This document shows positions 24,334-33,131 of a stretch of 64,000 nt of DNA, one piece after another. The stretch is from positions 1,240,001 to 1,304,000 of the forward strand of contig NZ_CP012881.1 of the NCBI RefSeq assembly GCF_002224265.1. Direction: 5' to 3'. The position numbers and the translations under genes were made by a program. This DNA comes from Vibrio vulnificus NBRC 15645 = ATCC 27562 (GTDB lineage: Bacteria > Pseudomonadota > Gammaproteobacteria > Enterobacterales > Vibrionaceae). A model generated the notes under the pieces. It did not search any database, was not told the origin of the DNA, and saw nothing but the letters and a program-made list of their open reading frames with translations. Position 1 is the stretch's first letter. The number at the start of each line of letters is the position of its first letter.

Positions 24334-26583
24334 ATGACGTACTTAAATTCCTCATCAAAAATCCCAAGCGTTGGCTTTCGCTCTCGAGTTTCCGCCGTTT
24401 GCCTTGGCGTATTCTCCGCACTAGCAGGCGTAACCTCTTTGCATTCACACGCCTCTGAGCTTGAAACCGTGACACTTCGCCCTTCACAAACTGATTTTGG
24501 TGGCGTGGGTTTAATGCAAATGCCGTCTGGCCGTATGGCAAAAGAGGGTGAATTCAACTTTGGTGTTAACCTCAACGACGACTACCACCATTATTACACC
24601 TCGCTGCAGTTGTTCGATTGGTTTGAAACCACTATCCGTTACACACGCGTGCCGGATATGCTGTTTAACCCGAATCCAGATTACAGCGGTGATAATCTCT
24701 ATACCGATAAAGGTATTGATTTCAAAATACGCCTTTGGCAAGAGAGCTACTGGTTACCTGAAACCTCAATTGGCATTCGTGATTTTGGCGGGACAGGTTT
24801 ATTTGACGGCGAATTTATTGCCGCAACCAAACGGTTTGGCCCTATCGACTTTACGCTCGGTATGGGATGGGGTTATATCGGCCAAAACGGCAACTTCACC
24901 AACCCATTTTGCAAAGTTAGCGATAAGTTTTGTGAAAGGCCAAGTGACTATAAAGGCTCGGGGGGCAGCGTTGATTTTGAGCGCTGGTTTAAAGGCCCTG
25001 CCGCTCTCTATGGCGGCATTGAATATCAAACACCGTATCAACCACTGCGTGTGAAAGTGGAATACGATGCCAACGATTACAGCCAAGATTTCCCTTATGT
25101 CCGTGGTGGTAAGCCGATGCCACAACATACCCCTTGGAACTTTGGCGTGCTCTACCAACTTGGAGATTGGGGCGATGCCAAGTTAAGTTACCAACGTGGC
25201 GATACACTGACCTTTGGTTTTAATCTCTACACCAACTTTGATGATCTCAAAGCGGTTTGGCGAGATGAACCAAAGCAAGCCGTCACGGGAAGACCAAGCG
25301 AAGGCAATACCGATTGGCAAGCAGTCGCCCAGCAACTAGACAGCAACGCGGGTTATCAACAAAGCACCTTGTATGAGCAAGGTGATGCTTTGGTGATTGC
25401 GGGTGAGCAGGTTAAATACCGAGATAGAAAAGAAGCGCAAGATCGCGCCGCCGCGATTTTAGCCAATAACGCACCAGACTACATCACTACCTATAAGATT
25501 GTTGAAACCCGTAATGGCGTGGACTTAACGCAAACCGAGCTTGATGCAGAAGCCTATAAACAAGCGGCGACGTATCAATACCTTGGTGCCAATAGCCGCG
25601 AGCTAGGCAACACCAGCGAGCCCGATTACCGTGAAAACGCGAAACCATTGACGACACATCGTGAGCGGTGGAACGCAGGTATTTCTCCTGTGTTGGCGCA
25701 ATCATTAGGTGGCCCTGAAGCGTTCTACTTGTTCCACCTTGGTTTTAATACCGAAGCAAACTATTGGCTCACCAATAATATCGAGGCGAGCGGTTCTATC
25801 TACGTCAACCTTGCCGATAACTACGACAAGTTCAACTACGTAGAGAAAGACCCTCATATTTCGAACTTCGCCGTGCCGCGCGTGCGAACGATGTTCCGCT
25901 CCTATGTGAGTGATAACCCTGTTCGTCTAAACCATATGCAGCTCACTTGGTTTGCTCAACCTACGCAGCAAGTCTATACCCAAATGTACGGCGGTTATTT
26001 GGAAACCATGTTTGCTGGTGTGGGTGGTGAAGTGCTTTACCGTCCATTAGGTAAAAACTGGGCTTTGGGCTTAGATGCGAACTTAATCTCGCAGCGTGAC
26101 CCAGATAGCTGGTTTGCCACATTCGACGAACCGTTTGTTTATTACGATGGCTACGATGCCTCTAACTGCAAACCAAACGATACTGGCTGCCAAGCTTACG
26201 TTCTTGATAAAGGCACTACGGGTCAACTTTCTGCTTACTACATGCCTCAGTGGTCTTTGTTGGAGAACACGTTGTTTAAAGTCAGCGCGGGTAAGTTCTT
26301 GGGCGGCGACAACGGGGTACGCGTCGATTTCTCCAAACAGTTTAAATCCGGCATGATCGTCGGTGCATTTGCGACCGTGACGGACCTAACGACCGAGGAA
26401 TATGGCGAAGGCAGTTACAACAAAGGCTTCTATATTTCGATTCCATTTGATGCGATGACGATCAAACCAAGCACGGCGCGTGGTGTTTTTGCTTGGCAAC
26501 CAATCACGCGAGATGGCGGTCAAACACTGAGTCGCAAGTACGAGCTATTTGAAGTGACCAACGCGAGAAGCCGTTGGTATTAA
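24334..26583 (+). CDS. gfcD: GfcD/YjbH-like outer-membrane beta-barrel protein
   Basis: The 749-residue protein has a signal peptide ending near SHA-SELETVTLRP, then the YjbH-type barrel start DFGGVGLMQMPSGRMAKEGE near residue 50, and ends with alternating aromatic strands and a final ...RSRWY. GfcD/YjbH proteins are predicted porin-like outer-membrane barrels used in capsule or exopolysaccharide secretion and are of this length. A middle section (about 310-430) with no barrel pattern, including DRKEAQDRAAAILANNAPDY, is probably periplasmic. It is the last gene of the operon and is followed by a TAGGGTC repeat and a hairpin. Confidence 0.9.
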   Translation: MTYLNSSSKIPSVGFRSRVSAVCLGVFSALAGVTSLHSHASELETVTLRPSQTDFGGVGLMQMPSGRMAKEGEFNFGVNLNDDYHHYYTSLQLFDWFETTIRYTRVPDMLFNPNPDYSGDNLYTDKGIDFKIRLWQESYWLPETSIGIRDFGGTGLFDGEFIAATKRFGPIDFTLGMGWGYIGQNGNFTNPFCKVSDKFCERPSDYKGSGGSVDFERWFKGPAALYGGIEYQTPYQPLRVKVEYDANDYSQDFPYVRGGKPMPQHTPWNFGVLYQLGDWGDAKLSYQRGDTLTFGFNLYTNFDDLKAVWRDEPKQAVTGRPSEGNTDWQAVAQQLDSNAGYQQSTLYEQGDALVIAGEQVKYRDRKEAQDRAAAILANNAPDYITTYKIVETRNGVDLTQTELDAEAYKQAATYQYLGANSRELGNTSEPDYRENAKPLTTHRERWNAGISPVLAQSLGGPEAFYLFHLGFNTEANYWLTNNIEASGSIYVNLADNYDKFNYVEKDPHISNFAVPRVRTMFRSYVSDNPVRLNHMQLTWFAQPTQQVYTQMYGGYLETMFAGVGGEVLYRPLGKNWALGLDANLISQRDPDSWFATFDEPFVYYDGYDASNCKPNDTGCQAYVLDKGTTGQLSAYYMPQWSLLENTLFKVSAGKFLGGDNGVRVDFSKQFKSGMIVGAFATVTDLTTEEYGEGSYNKGFYISIPFDAMTIKPSTARGVFAWQPITRDGGQTLSRKYELFEVTNARSRWY

Positions 26584-26590
26584 GAGATAA

Positions 26591-26626
26591 GGGTCTAGGG
26601 TCTAGGGTCTAGGGTCTAGGGTCTAG
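26591..26626. repeat. TAGGGTC heptamer array, about 4-5 copies
   Basis: GGGTC is followed by four perfect TAGGGTC units and TAG, beginning 8 bp after the gfcD stop. The unit differs by one base from the TAGGTTC unit used elsewhere, so the family has sequence subtypes. Confidence 0.92.
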
Positions 26627-26646
26627 TTTTCTTATTTCTCCCATAT

Positions 26647-26686
26647 AGGCAACTGAACTCTCATCGGATTGGGAATTCAGTTGCCT
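26647..26686. other. Stem-loop between gfcD and hldD
   Basis: AGGCAACTGAA (26647-26657) pairs perfectly with TTCAGTTGCCT (26676-26686) across an 18-base loop. There is no T tract on either strand, so it is either a weak terminator of the gfc operon or an mRNA-stabilising hairpin. Confidence 0.55.
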
Positions 26687-26780
26687 TCATACGAAGAACC
26701 CAGGTTAAGACCAAGTTCTAGCACCCTCCTCCTTTTCCTGATAAAATTTTTTGGCATTTTTAACCTTAGGTGGAAGATTT

Positions 26781-27722
26781 ATGATCATCGTAACTGGCGG
26801 CGCTGGCATGATTGGCAGCAACATTGTTAAAGCCCTAAACGAGATTGGTATCAATGACATTCTGGTTGTAGACAACCTAAAGAACGGTCGAAAGTTCAAA
26901 AACTTGGTTGATCTCGACATTACCGATTACATGGATCGAGATGACTTTCTCACTCAGATCATGGCGGGTGATAACTTTGGCCCAATTGAAGCGGTCTTCC
27001 ACGAAGGTGCTTGCTCTGCAACAACAGAGTGGGATGGCAAGTACATGATGCTCAACAACTACGAGTATTCAAAAGAGTTACTTCACTACTGCCTAGAGCG
27101 TGAAATTCCATTCCTATATGCTTCTTCTGCAGCCACTTACGGTGAAACCACTGTCTTTAAAGAAGAACGCGAATACGAAGGTGCACTCAACGTTTACGGC
27201 TATTCAAAGCAGCAATTCGATAACTACGTTCGCCGCTTATGGCAAGATGCCGAAGAACATGGCGAGACACTGTCGCAAATCACAGGCTTCCGTTACTTCA
27301 ATGTTTATGGCCCTCGTGAGCAGCATAAAGGCAGCATGGCATCGGTTGCTTTCCACCTTAACAACCAAATCCTTGCGGGTGAAAATCCAAAACTGTTCGC
27401 AGGTAGCGAGCAGTTCAAACGTGACTTCATCTACGTTGGTGACGTGTGTAAGGTAAACTTGTGGTTTATGCAAAATGGCGTTTCTGGCATTTTCAACTGT
27501 GGCACGGGTAACGCTGAGTCTTTTGAAGAAGTGGCAAAAGCAGTGATCAAGCATCACGGCAAAGGAGAGATTGAAACTATTCCATTCCCTGAACATCTAA
27601 AAGGCGCCTACCAAGAGTTTACTCAGGCAGATCTCACAAAACTGCGCGCCGCTGGGTGTGATGTTGAGTTTAAGACTGTCGCTGAAGGAGTAGCGGAGTA
27701 TATGGCGATTGTTAATGGTTAG
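26781..27722 (+). CDS. hldD: ADP-L-glycero-D-manno-heptose 6-epimerase
   Basis: HldD (RfaD) epimerises ADP-D-glycero-D-manno-heptose to the L form used by heptosyltransferases in the LPS core. The 313-residue SDR protein has [37 protein letters not shown] near residue 74 (family-specific), SSAATYGE near 115 and the catalytic YGYSKQQFD near 140. ATG 26781, after AGGTGGAAG, is preferred to the in-frame upstream start. Its TAG stop codon is the first unit of a TAGGTTC array. It begins the plus-strand LPS core block. Confidence 0.97.
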   Translation: MIIVTGGAGMIGSNIVKALNEIGINDILVVDNLKNGRKFKNLVDLDITDYMDRDDFLTQIMAGDNFGPIEAVFHEGACSATTEWDGKYMMLNNYEYSKELLHYCLEREIPFLYASSAATYGETTVFKEEREYEGALNVYGYSKQQFDNYVRRLWQDAEEHGETLSQITGFRYFNVYGPREQHKGSMASVAFHLNNQILAGENPKLFAGSEQFKRDFIYVGDVCKVNLWFMQNGVSGIFNCGTGNAESFEEVAKAVIKHHGKGEIETIPFPEHLKGAYQEFTQADLTKLRAAGCDVEFKTVAEGVAEYMAIVNG

Positions 27723-27784
27723 GTTCTAGGTTCTAGGTTCTAGGTTCTAGGTTCTAGGTTCTAGGTTCTAGGTTCTAGGTTCTA
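27720..27784. repeat. TAGGTTC heptamer array, 9 copies, starting on the hldD stop codon
   Basis: Nine perfect TAGGTTC units run from 27720 to 27782 and then TA. The first TAG is the hldD stop codon, so the array begins inside the gene's last codon. Confidence 0.95.
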
Positions 27785-27866
27785 AAATGTGTATCTCTGG
27801 CACCTAGAAGTAAAGAACTAACTCATTGAATCTTAGCAGACGCTATGACTAGATTATTGGCGAAAC

Positions 27867-28847
27867 ATGAAAACTGAACGTAACGACTTCGATCCCAAAG
27901 CATATCACCCCACCTTCCAGTGGGGTTTTCTTGCTCCTAAATACTGGGGGACTTGGATTGCTATACTCTTTGCTATTCCAATTACATTTCTACCAGTAAG
28001 CATCAAACGACGAATTGCTCGTACGATTGCCAAAGTACTCATAAAGAAACGTAAAGGTACTATTCATAATGCATGGGTAAACCTGCACCTATGCTTTCCA
28101 GAGCGCTCTCACGAAGAACGAGAACAGATTCTGTTTCGCTGTTTAGAGACTGCAGGCATTTATTTGCTGACCTTCGCGTCTTTAACAACTCGCAGCAAAA
28201 AGTGGCTCACACGAAATACCAACATTAAAGGAATGGAACACCTCCAAACTGTGTTAGACCGAAAATCGAATGTGATTTTGATGGTACCGCATACGTGGAC
28301 CATTGATATTCCTGCCATCGTGCTAGCATCTAGAGGCCTCCCTGTCGTGGGTTTTTCAAAACCTCAAAAAAATGCACTAACAGATTGGCTAATGCATCGC
28401 CAAAGAGTGCAATATGGTGGAAAAATATTTGAGCGAGATGCGGGTGTAAACCACTTTATCCGAGCTATTCGCAAAGGCTATCTAGGCTATTATTTAGCCG
28501 ACCAAGATCATGGACGTGAGCAACGAAGCGTATTTGTTGATTTCTTTGCTGCCACTAAAGCGACACTACCCGGAGTGGGTAAATTAACCAAGGTAGCCAA
28601 AGCAGAAGTTGTTCCCATGGTCTCAAAACTCAATGTTGACACAGGGCAATTTGACGTAGAGTTCTTCCCAGCATGGGAGCACTTCCCTACAGAGAATGAA
28701 GAGACTGATGCGCGCAAGATGAATGCACATATCGAAAATGTGATCGCTGAGTCCCCAGAGCAATATATGTGGATTTTCCAACTTTTGAGGACTCAAGAAG
28801 ATAAAACCGCCCCCAACCCTTATCGCGATCCACGGTATATGGACTAG
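27867..28847 (+). CDS. lpxM: Lipid A secondary acyltransferase, LpxM-type
   Basis: This 326-residue inner-membrane protein belongs to the LpxL/LpxM (HtrB/MsbB) lysophospholipid acyltransferase family and adds a secondary acyl chain to Kdo2-lipid A. The start FDPKAYHPTFQWGFLAPKYW is LpxM-like, followed by a membrane helix near residues 28-45. The catalytic HX4D motif is His142 to Asp147 (PHTWTID), with further conserved blocks FERDAGVNHFIRAI near 193 and YLADQDHGREQRSVFVDFF near 215. It is 2 bp from waaF. A second family member lies at 62530-63468. The chain added cannot be read from the sequence. Confidence 0.92.
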   Translation: MKTERNDFDPKAYHPTFQWGFLAPKYWGTWIAILFAIPITFLPVSIKRRIARTIAKVLIKKRKGTIHNAWVNLHLCFPERSHEEREQILFRCLETAGIYLLTFASLTTRSKKWLTRNTNIKGMEHLQTVLDRKSNVILMVPHTWTIDIPAIVLASRGLPVVGFSKPQKNALTDWLMHRQRVQYGGKIFERDAGVNHFIRAIRKGYLGYYLADQDHGREQRSVFVDFFAATKATLPGVGKLTKVAKAEVVPMVSKLNVDTGQFDVEFFPAWEHFPTENEETDARKMNAHIENVIAESPEQYMWIFQLLRTQEDKTAPNPYRDPRYMD

Positions 28848-28849
28848 CT

Positions 28850-29908
28850 ATGACAAAATTTTTAATCATTGGCCCTTCTTGGGTTGGCGATATGGTGATG
28901 TCACAATCACTCTATACCACGCTGAAACAGCAACATCCCGATGCTCTCATTGACGTCATTGCCCCTGGATGGTGTAAACCGATCTTGGAGCGGATGCCCG
29001 AAGTCAACCGCGCAATTGAAATGCCACTCGGGCATGGCGAGTTCAACCTATTAGGGCGCCGTGAAATTGGTAAATCCCTTCGCGAATTTGCTTATGACCA
29101 TGCGTACGTGTTGCCCAACTCAGCCAAATCGGCGCTCATCCCTTGGTTTGCAAATATTCCAAAACGCACCGGCTGGCGGGGCGAAATGCGTTATGGGCTA
29201 CTGAACGATCTTAGACCTAATAAGAAAGCCTTTCAGTATATGGTCGAACGCTATGTGGCCTTAGCTCACCCACGTGAACAAATGATCGATTCCTCCTCGT
29301 TAGGTGGGCTAGAAACCTTACCTCGCCCTAAATTGTCTATCCATACTGATGCTCAGCAAAAAACACTAGCGAAGTTTAGTCTTGCGGTGCAGAGCAAAGT
29401 GATCGGTCTTTGTCCTGGTGCTGAATTTGGACCAGCCAAAAAATGGCCGGAAAATCATTATGCCGAAGTCGCCCACGCAATGTGCCAGCAAGGTCATCAA
29501 GTGTGGTTGTTTGGTTCGCAAAAAGATCGCGATACCTGTAATGGCATTAAACAAGGCGTACCTAGCGAATTTCATCACCAAATTCACGTATTGGCTGGCG
29601 AAACCAGTTTAATTGAAGCGGTGGATCTACTGGCGGCTTGTCACACGGTTGTCAGCAACGATTCAGGCCTAATGCACGTCGCGGCGGCTGTTGGGTGCAA
29701 TGTCGTCGCGGTATATGGCTCAACATCACCAAAATACACACCGCCTTTAGCAGAAAACGTAGAAATTGTTCACACCGATATCGAGTGTCGTCCCTGCTTT
29801 AAGCGCGAGTGCCAATACCAACACCTCAAATGCTTGTCTGAACTGACACCAAAACACGTGTTAGACAGTATTCGCAAACTCGACGCCATTGCGGTGAACG
29901 CATGTTAG
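28850..29908 (+). CDS. waaF: ADP-heptose:LPS heptosyltransferase II
   Basis: WaaF adds the second L,D-heptose to the inner core. The 352-residue GT9 enzyme opens with the family motif FLIIGPSWVGDMVMSQSLY, and has CPGAEFGPAKKWPENHYAEV near residue 190 and VSNDSGLMHVAAAVG near 268 in the ADP-heptose site. The C-terminal CRPCFKRECQYQHLKCL block is characteristic of WaaF. It overlaps waaA by 7 bp. Two other GT9 genes at about 50-53 kb presumably add further core heptoses. Confidence 0.96.
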   Translation: MTKFLIIGPSWVGDMVMSQSLYTTLKQQHPDALIDVIAPGWCKPILERMPEVNRAIEMPLGHGEFNLLGRREIGKSLREFAYDHAYVLPNSAKSALIPWFANIPKRTGWRGEMRYGLLNDLRPNKKAFQYMVERYVALAHPREQMIDSSSLGGLETLPRPKLSIHTDAQQKTLAKFSLAVQSKVIGLCPGAEFGPAKKWPENHYAEVAHAMCQQGHQVWLFGSQKDRDTCNGIKQGVPSEFHHQIHVLAGETSLIEAVDLLAACHTVVSNDSGLMHVAAAVGCNVVAVYGSTSPKYTPPLAENVEIVHTDIECRPCFKRECQYQHLKCLSELTPKHVLDSIRKLDAIAVNAC

Positions 29909-31164
29909 TAAGATGGCTCTACACACTCCTACTGGCTTTAGCGGCCCCCTTGCTGCTGTTTGGTTTGTATCGTAGCAAGCCAAACAAGCCCAAATTCGGT
30001 AAACGTTGGAAAGAGCATTTTGGCATCACCCCCACGCTTGATGGGCAAAACCAACCACTCTGGATCCATGCTGTTTCTGTCGGAGAAAGCCTCGCGGCAG
30101 TTCCGCTAATTAAAGCAATTAAAGAGAAAACGCCCGACCAAGTGATTGTTGTGACCACCACCACGAGCACTGGCGCAGAACAAATCGCAAAATTAGGCAA
30201 CTTAGTTGAACATCGCTATATGCCTATCGACTTTGCCTTTGCGGTTCGAGGTTTCCTTAAAGCGATAAATCCGGCCAAGATGCTGATCATTGAGACGGAA
30301 TTGTGGCCTAACACCCTCGCAACTGTACACAAAGCCAATATCCCGATTATCGTAGTCAATGCCCGTTTATCAGAAAAATCTCAGCAAAACTACGCCAAAG
30401 TTCAGCCGCTATTTAATCTTATCCACCCTTGCTTGGGTAAAGTTCTTTGCCAATCTCAAGCGGACGCCGATCGTTTCGCCAAACTCGGCATCCCGACAAA
30501 CAAACTCAGTGTGACGGGCTCGATCAAATTCGATATCCATATCTCCGATGAAATCAAACATCAAGGAGCGGAATTACGCACTCTGCTTGGCCAACAAAGG
30601 CCGGTATGGATAGCCGCAAGTACCCACAGAGGCGAAGATGAACAAGTATTGGATGCTCATAGACAAGTGTTAGAAACGCATCCAAATGCACTCTTAATAC
30701 TCGTGCCCCGACACCCAGAGCGTTTTGACTCGGTGTTCGAACTGTGCCAAACACAAGGTTTCGAAACAGTAAGGCGCACACAAGCAAACATCATTGCAGA
30801 CTCCACGCAAGTGTATCTTGGTGACACTATGGGTGAGATGTTGGTCTTACTCGGTGCAGCAGATGTCTGCTTTATGGGCGGAAGCCTAGTGGGAGACAAA
30901 GTCGGAGGGCATAATGTGTTAGAGCCAGCTGCACTAGGGGTACCAGTGATTATTGGACCGAGTTATTATAATTTTAAAGAAGTGGTCGACACTCTCGTTA
31001 CTCGGGGAGGCAGCATAATCACAGTGAACATCTCTGAGACAATACTAAAATTACTAGTAAACATTCAGCTCAGAGAAGAGTTATCGGAAAATGCAGAAGC
31101 TTTCGTGAAGCAAGCTAAAGGGTCAATAAAAAAAACAATCTCAGAAACTATTAAGGCAAAATAA
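29902..31164 (+). CDS. waaA: Kdo transferase
   Basis: WaaA (KdtA) transfers Kdo from CMP-Kdo to lipid IVA at the inner membrane. The 420-residue length is typical. An N-terminal membrane anchor (LLLALAAPLLLFGL) is followed by GKRWKEHFGI, WIHAVSVGE near residue 54, the donor-site MGGSLVGDKVGGHNVLEPAALGVP (split: MGGSLVGDKVGG, HNVLEPAALGVP) near 330-355, and GPSYYNF. In Vibrio and Haemophilus one WaaA plus the Kdo kinase KdkA gives a single phosphorylated Kdo. The presence of kdkA at 48737 fits that, as an inference. Confidence 0.96.
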   Translation: MLVRWLYTLLLALAAPLLLFGLYRSKPNKPKFGKRWKEHFGITPTLDGQNQPLWIHAVSVGESLAAVPLIKAIKEKTPDQVIVVTTTTSTGAEQIAKLGNLVEHRYMPIDFAFAVRGFLKAINPAKMLIIETELWPNTLATVHKANIPIIVVNARLSEKSQQNYAKVQPLFNLIHPCLGKVLCQSQADADRFAKLGIPTNKLSVTGSIKFDIHISDEIKHQGAELRTLLGQQRPVWIAASTHRGEDEQVLDAHRQVLETHPNALLILVPRHPERFDSVFELCQTQGFETVRRTQANIIADSTQVYLGDTMGEMLVLLGAADVCFMGGSLVGDKVGGHNVLEPAALGVPVIIGPSYYNFKEVVDTLVTRGGSIITVNISETILKLLVNIQLREELSENAEAFVKQAKGSIKKTISETIKAK

Positions 31165-31165
31165 A

Positions 31166-32089
31166 ATGCTGACTATTATCATACCTGTATACAACTCAGA
31201 AATAACTATTAAAGAATGTATTGAATCAATTATTTTAGCCGATAATAAAAATCCAGACCTGATATCTGAAGTCATTGCTATAGATGATGGCTCTACGGAC
31301 AACTCCTTTAACAAACTAAATGAACTAGCATCTAATTATGAAAAGCTAACCGTAATATCTCAAAAAAACACTGGTGCAGGTGGCGCAAGAAATAAGGGAA
31401 TAAAAGAAGCAAAAACAAAGTTCATTTCCTTTATTGACAGTGATGATCTAGTTCACGAACACTATTTATCACCTCTTTTGGATAACAAAGAAAAAGACAT
31501 AATATCATTTAACATACTAAAAATATTAAAATCAAAAAAACACTCCATAATAAATCCTAAAGGTTCACCAGGACCAATGGTAAGTGCTTTCTTTAATCGT
31601 TCTATCTTTATTAAAAATAGCCTTTTTTTTTTCCAGAAGGCATAAACTATGAAGATAATGCCATCAGTTTCTTGGTATGGAAGCTGAATAAGGAAAATAG
31701 CATTCATATAGAGAAAGAGCTATATATACCAATATTCATCATCAAGTCAAAGCAATACAAGCTCTCCAAAACACATAACAAGTCGAATAGAATCCATGCT
31801 CTATCTACAAGAAAAAACCAAATCTCTAAAACCATTTGATAAATACCAAAAAGACTTGGGAGAAATAGCATTTAACTTAGCTTACATTCCAGCAATGTCA
31901 CTTTGTTTTAGACACTTTTCAAACTACACTTTATATGTTAAAACAAAAGAACAATTATCTAAACTTTATATTGTTAAGCCTAAAAAGACTCCTCTTAAAA
32001 AAGCAGTATTCTATTTTTGTATAGAGAATTTAGGGTATTTAGGTTACTTGCTCATTTGTATAAAAAGATTAAACAAAATTTACAGGTAA
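31166..32089 (+). pseudogene. Frameshifted family 2 glycosyltransferase
   Basis: The first part (31166-31645) encodes a normal GT2 N-terminus: MLTIIIPVYNSEITIKECI, IDDGSTDNS near residue 42, NTGAGGARNKGI near 71 and the DxD-type FIDSDDLV near 91. At a run of ten Ts (31623-31632) the frame is lost. One more T would continue into PEGINYEDNAISFLVWKLN, the expected acceptor-site block. A second shift somewhere near 31760-31830 returns to the original frame for YLQEKTKSLKPFDKYQKDL and onward to 32089. An intact version would have about 308 residues. The gene is broken unless the T run slips or the assembly is wrong. It directly follows waaA and is AT-rich. Confidence 0.82.
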
Positions 32090-32093
32090 AATT

Positions 32094-33098
32094 ATGAATT
32101 TATTTTCTGTAACTTCTCCATTTCAATATATCTGTGCCCTAGAGGCAAAAGCTCATTATCAAACCAAAAATAACATTCTATTACTTGTTGAGCAATTGTC
32201 TGAACCAGGCTTGAGCCAACAAAAAAAATTAGTCGATGATAATGATTGGGATTACATAATAAAAATCCCAAGGACAAATAGAACTCGAAACCTACCAAAA
32301 GTGATAAAAGAAATTTGGGAAATAACAAAAAAGAAACAAATAAAAAACTTTTTCCATGCTGAGTACAATGGTTGGCGAACTAAGTTACTGCTACGTAATT
32401 TGAATATAAATAAAGAAGTTTATTTTGATGATGGGACTCTCACCATCAATGAATATGAAGAAGAAATACGCTCTAAAGCAATTTATTCAAGAAAGCGTTT
32501 TATTAATGATCTTTTTCTTAAACTTCAAGGCATAAAACCAATTGGTGAGCTTCCACAAAGCGAGAAATTAGAGCTATTCACTATTTTTGATATAGAAAAT
32601 CCTGAACATGTCATCGTCAAGAATACACTTACTGAACTCAAGAAAAAAGTAGGGTCTACAGAGCTATTCGATCCGACCTCACCTGTAGGCTTTATTGGTG
32701 AGGGAGCAATTGGGCACAAGCGCAGAAAGACTCAAGAAGTTTACGTAGAGGAAGTAAGAGCGTTTGCCCTAAACAATCCTCAAGGTGTCATCTACTTCCC
32801 TCATAGGACCGAAACAGAAGAGACAAAAGAGGCGATAAAAAATATCTCTAATCTAACATACCATCAGAGTGAATACCCTTTGGAAATTGAGCTTGTCGAA
32901 AAAAAAATCAAGTTGTCTAAGCTTATTGGAGCATTATCTACCGCTCAATATACGGCATCCTTAATTTATAAGGACATGCCGATTTACACGATAGTAACCT
33001 CAATTGATATGCTCTCAGAAAGCATGAAAAAGAGATGTCAAAGGATTGAAATGGCCTATGCTAAACATGGTATTTCAACCATTTCTCCAAAGAACTAA
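32094..33098 (+). CDS. Sialyltransferase-like glycosyltransferase (GT52/polysialyltransferase type)
   Basis: The 334-residue protein begins MNLFSVTSPFQYICALEAKA, the usual start of GT52 lipooligosaccharide sialyltransferase-like and related enzymes. Other blocks are FFHAEYNGWRTKLLLRNL near residue 85, VYFDDGT near 107, GFIGEGAIG near 200, YFPHRTETEE near 235 (His-Arg near the CMP-sugar site in such folds) and PLEIELVEKKIKLSKLIGALSTAQ (split: PLEIELVEKK, IKLSKLIGALSTAQ) near 261. Next to a full CMP-pseudaminate pathway it is a likely nonulosonate transferase onto LPS. A paralogue on the far side of that pathway, at 41255-43689, is disrupted. The family call rests on motif memory, without a database search. 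Confidence 0.62.
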   Translation: MNLFSVTSPFQYICALEAKAHYQTKNNILLLVEQLSEPGLSQQKKLVDDNDWDYIIKIPRTNRTRNLPKVIKEIWEITKKKQIKNFFHAEYNGWRTKLLLRNLNINKEVYFDDGTLTINEYEEEIRSKAIYSRKRFINDLFLKLQGIKPIGELPQSEKLELFTIFDIENPEHVIVKNTLTELKKKVGSTELFDPTSPVGFIGEGAIGHKRRKTQEVYVEEVRAFALNNPQGVIYFPHRTETEETKEAIKNISNLTYHQSEYPLEIELVEKKIKLSKLIGALSTAQYTASLIYKDMPIYTIVTSIDMLSESMKKRCQRIEMAYAKHGISTISPKN

Positions 33099-33104
33099 AA
33101 ATGG

Positions 33105-33125
33105 AGGGAGTTACATGAACTCCCT
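33105..33125 (-). terminator. Hairpin terminator between converging GT52-type gene and pseI
   Basis: AGGGAGTT (33105-33112) pairs with AACTCCCT (33118-33125). On the minus strand the stem is followed by CCATTTTTAG, a short T tract, so it probably ends the pse operon. On the plus strand the T tract is poor. Confidence 0.6.
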
Positions 33126-33131
33126 ATTGAA

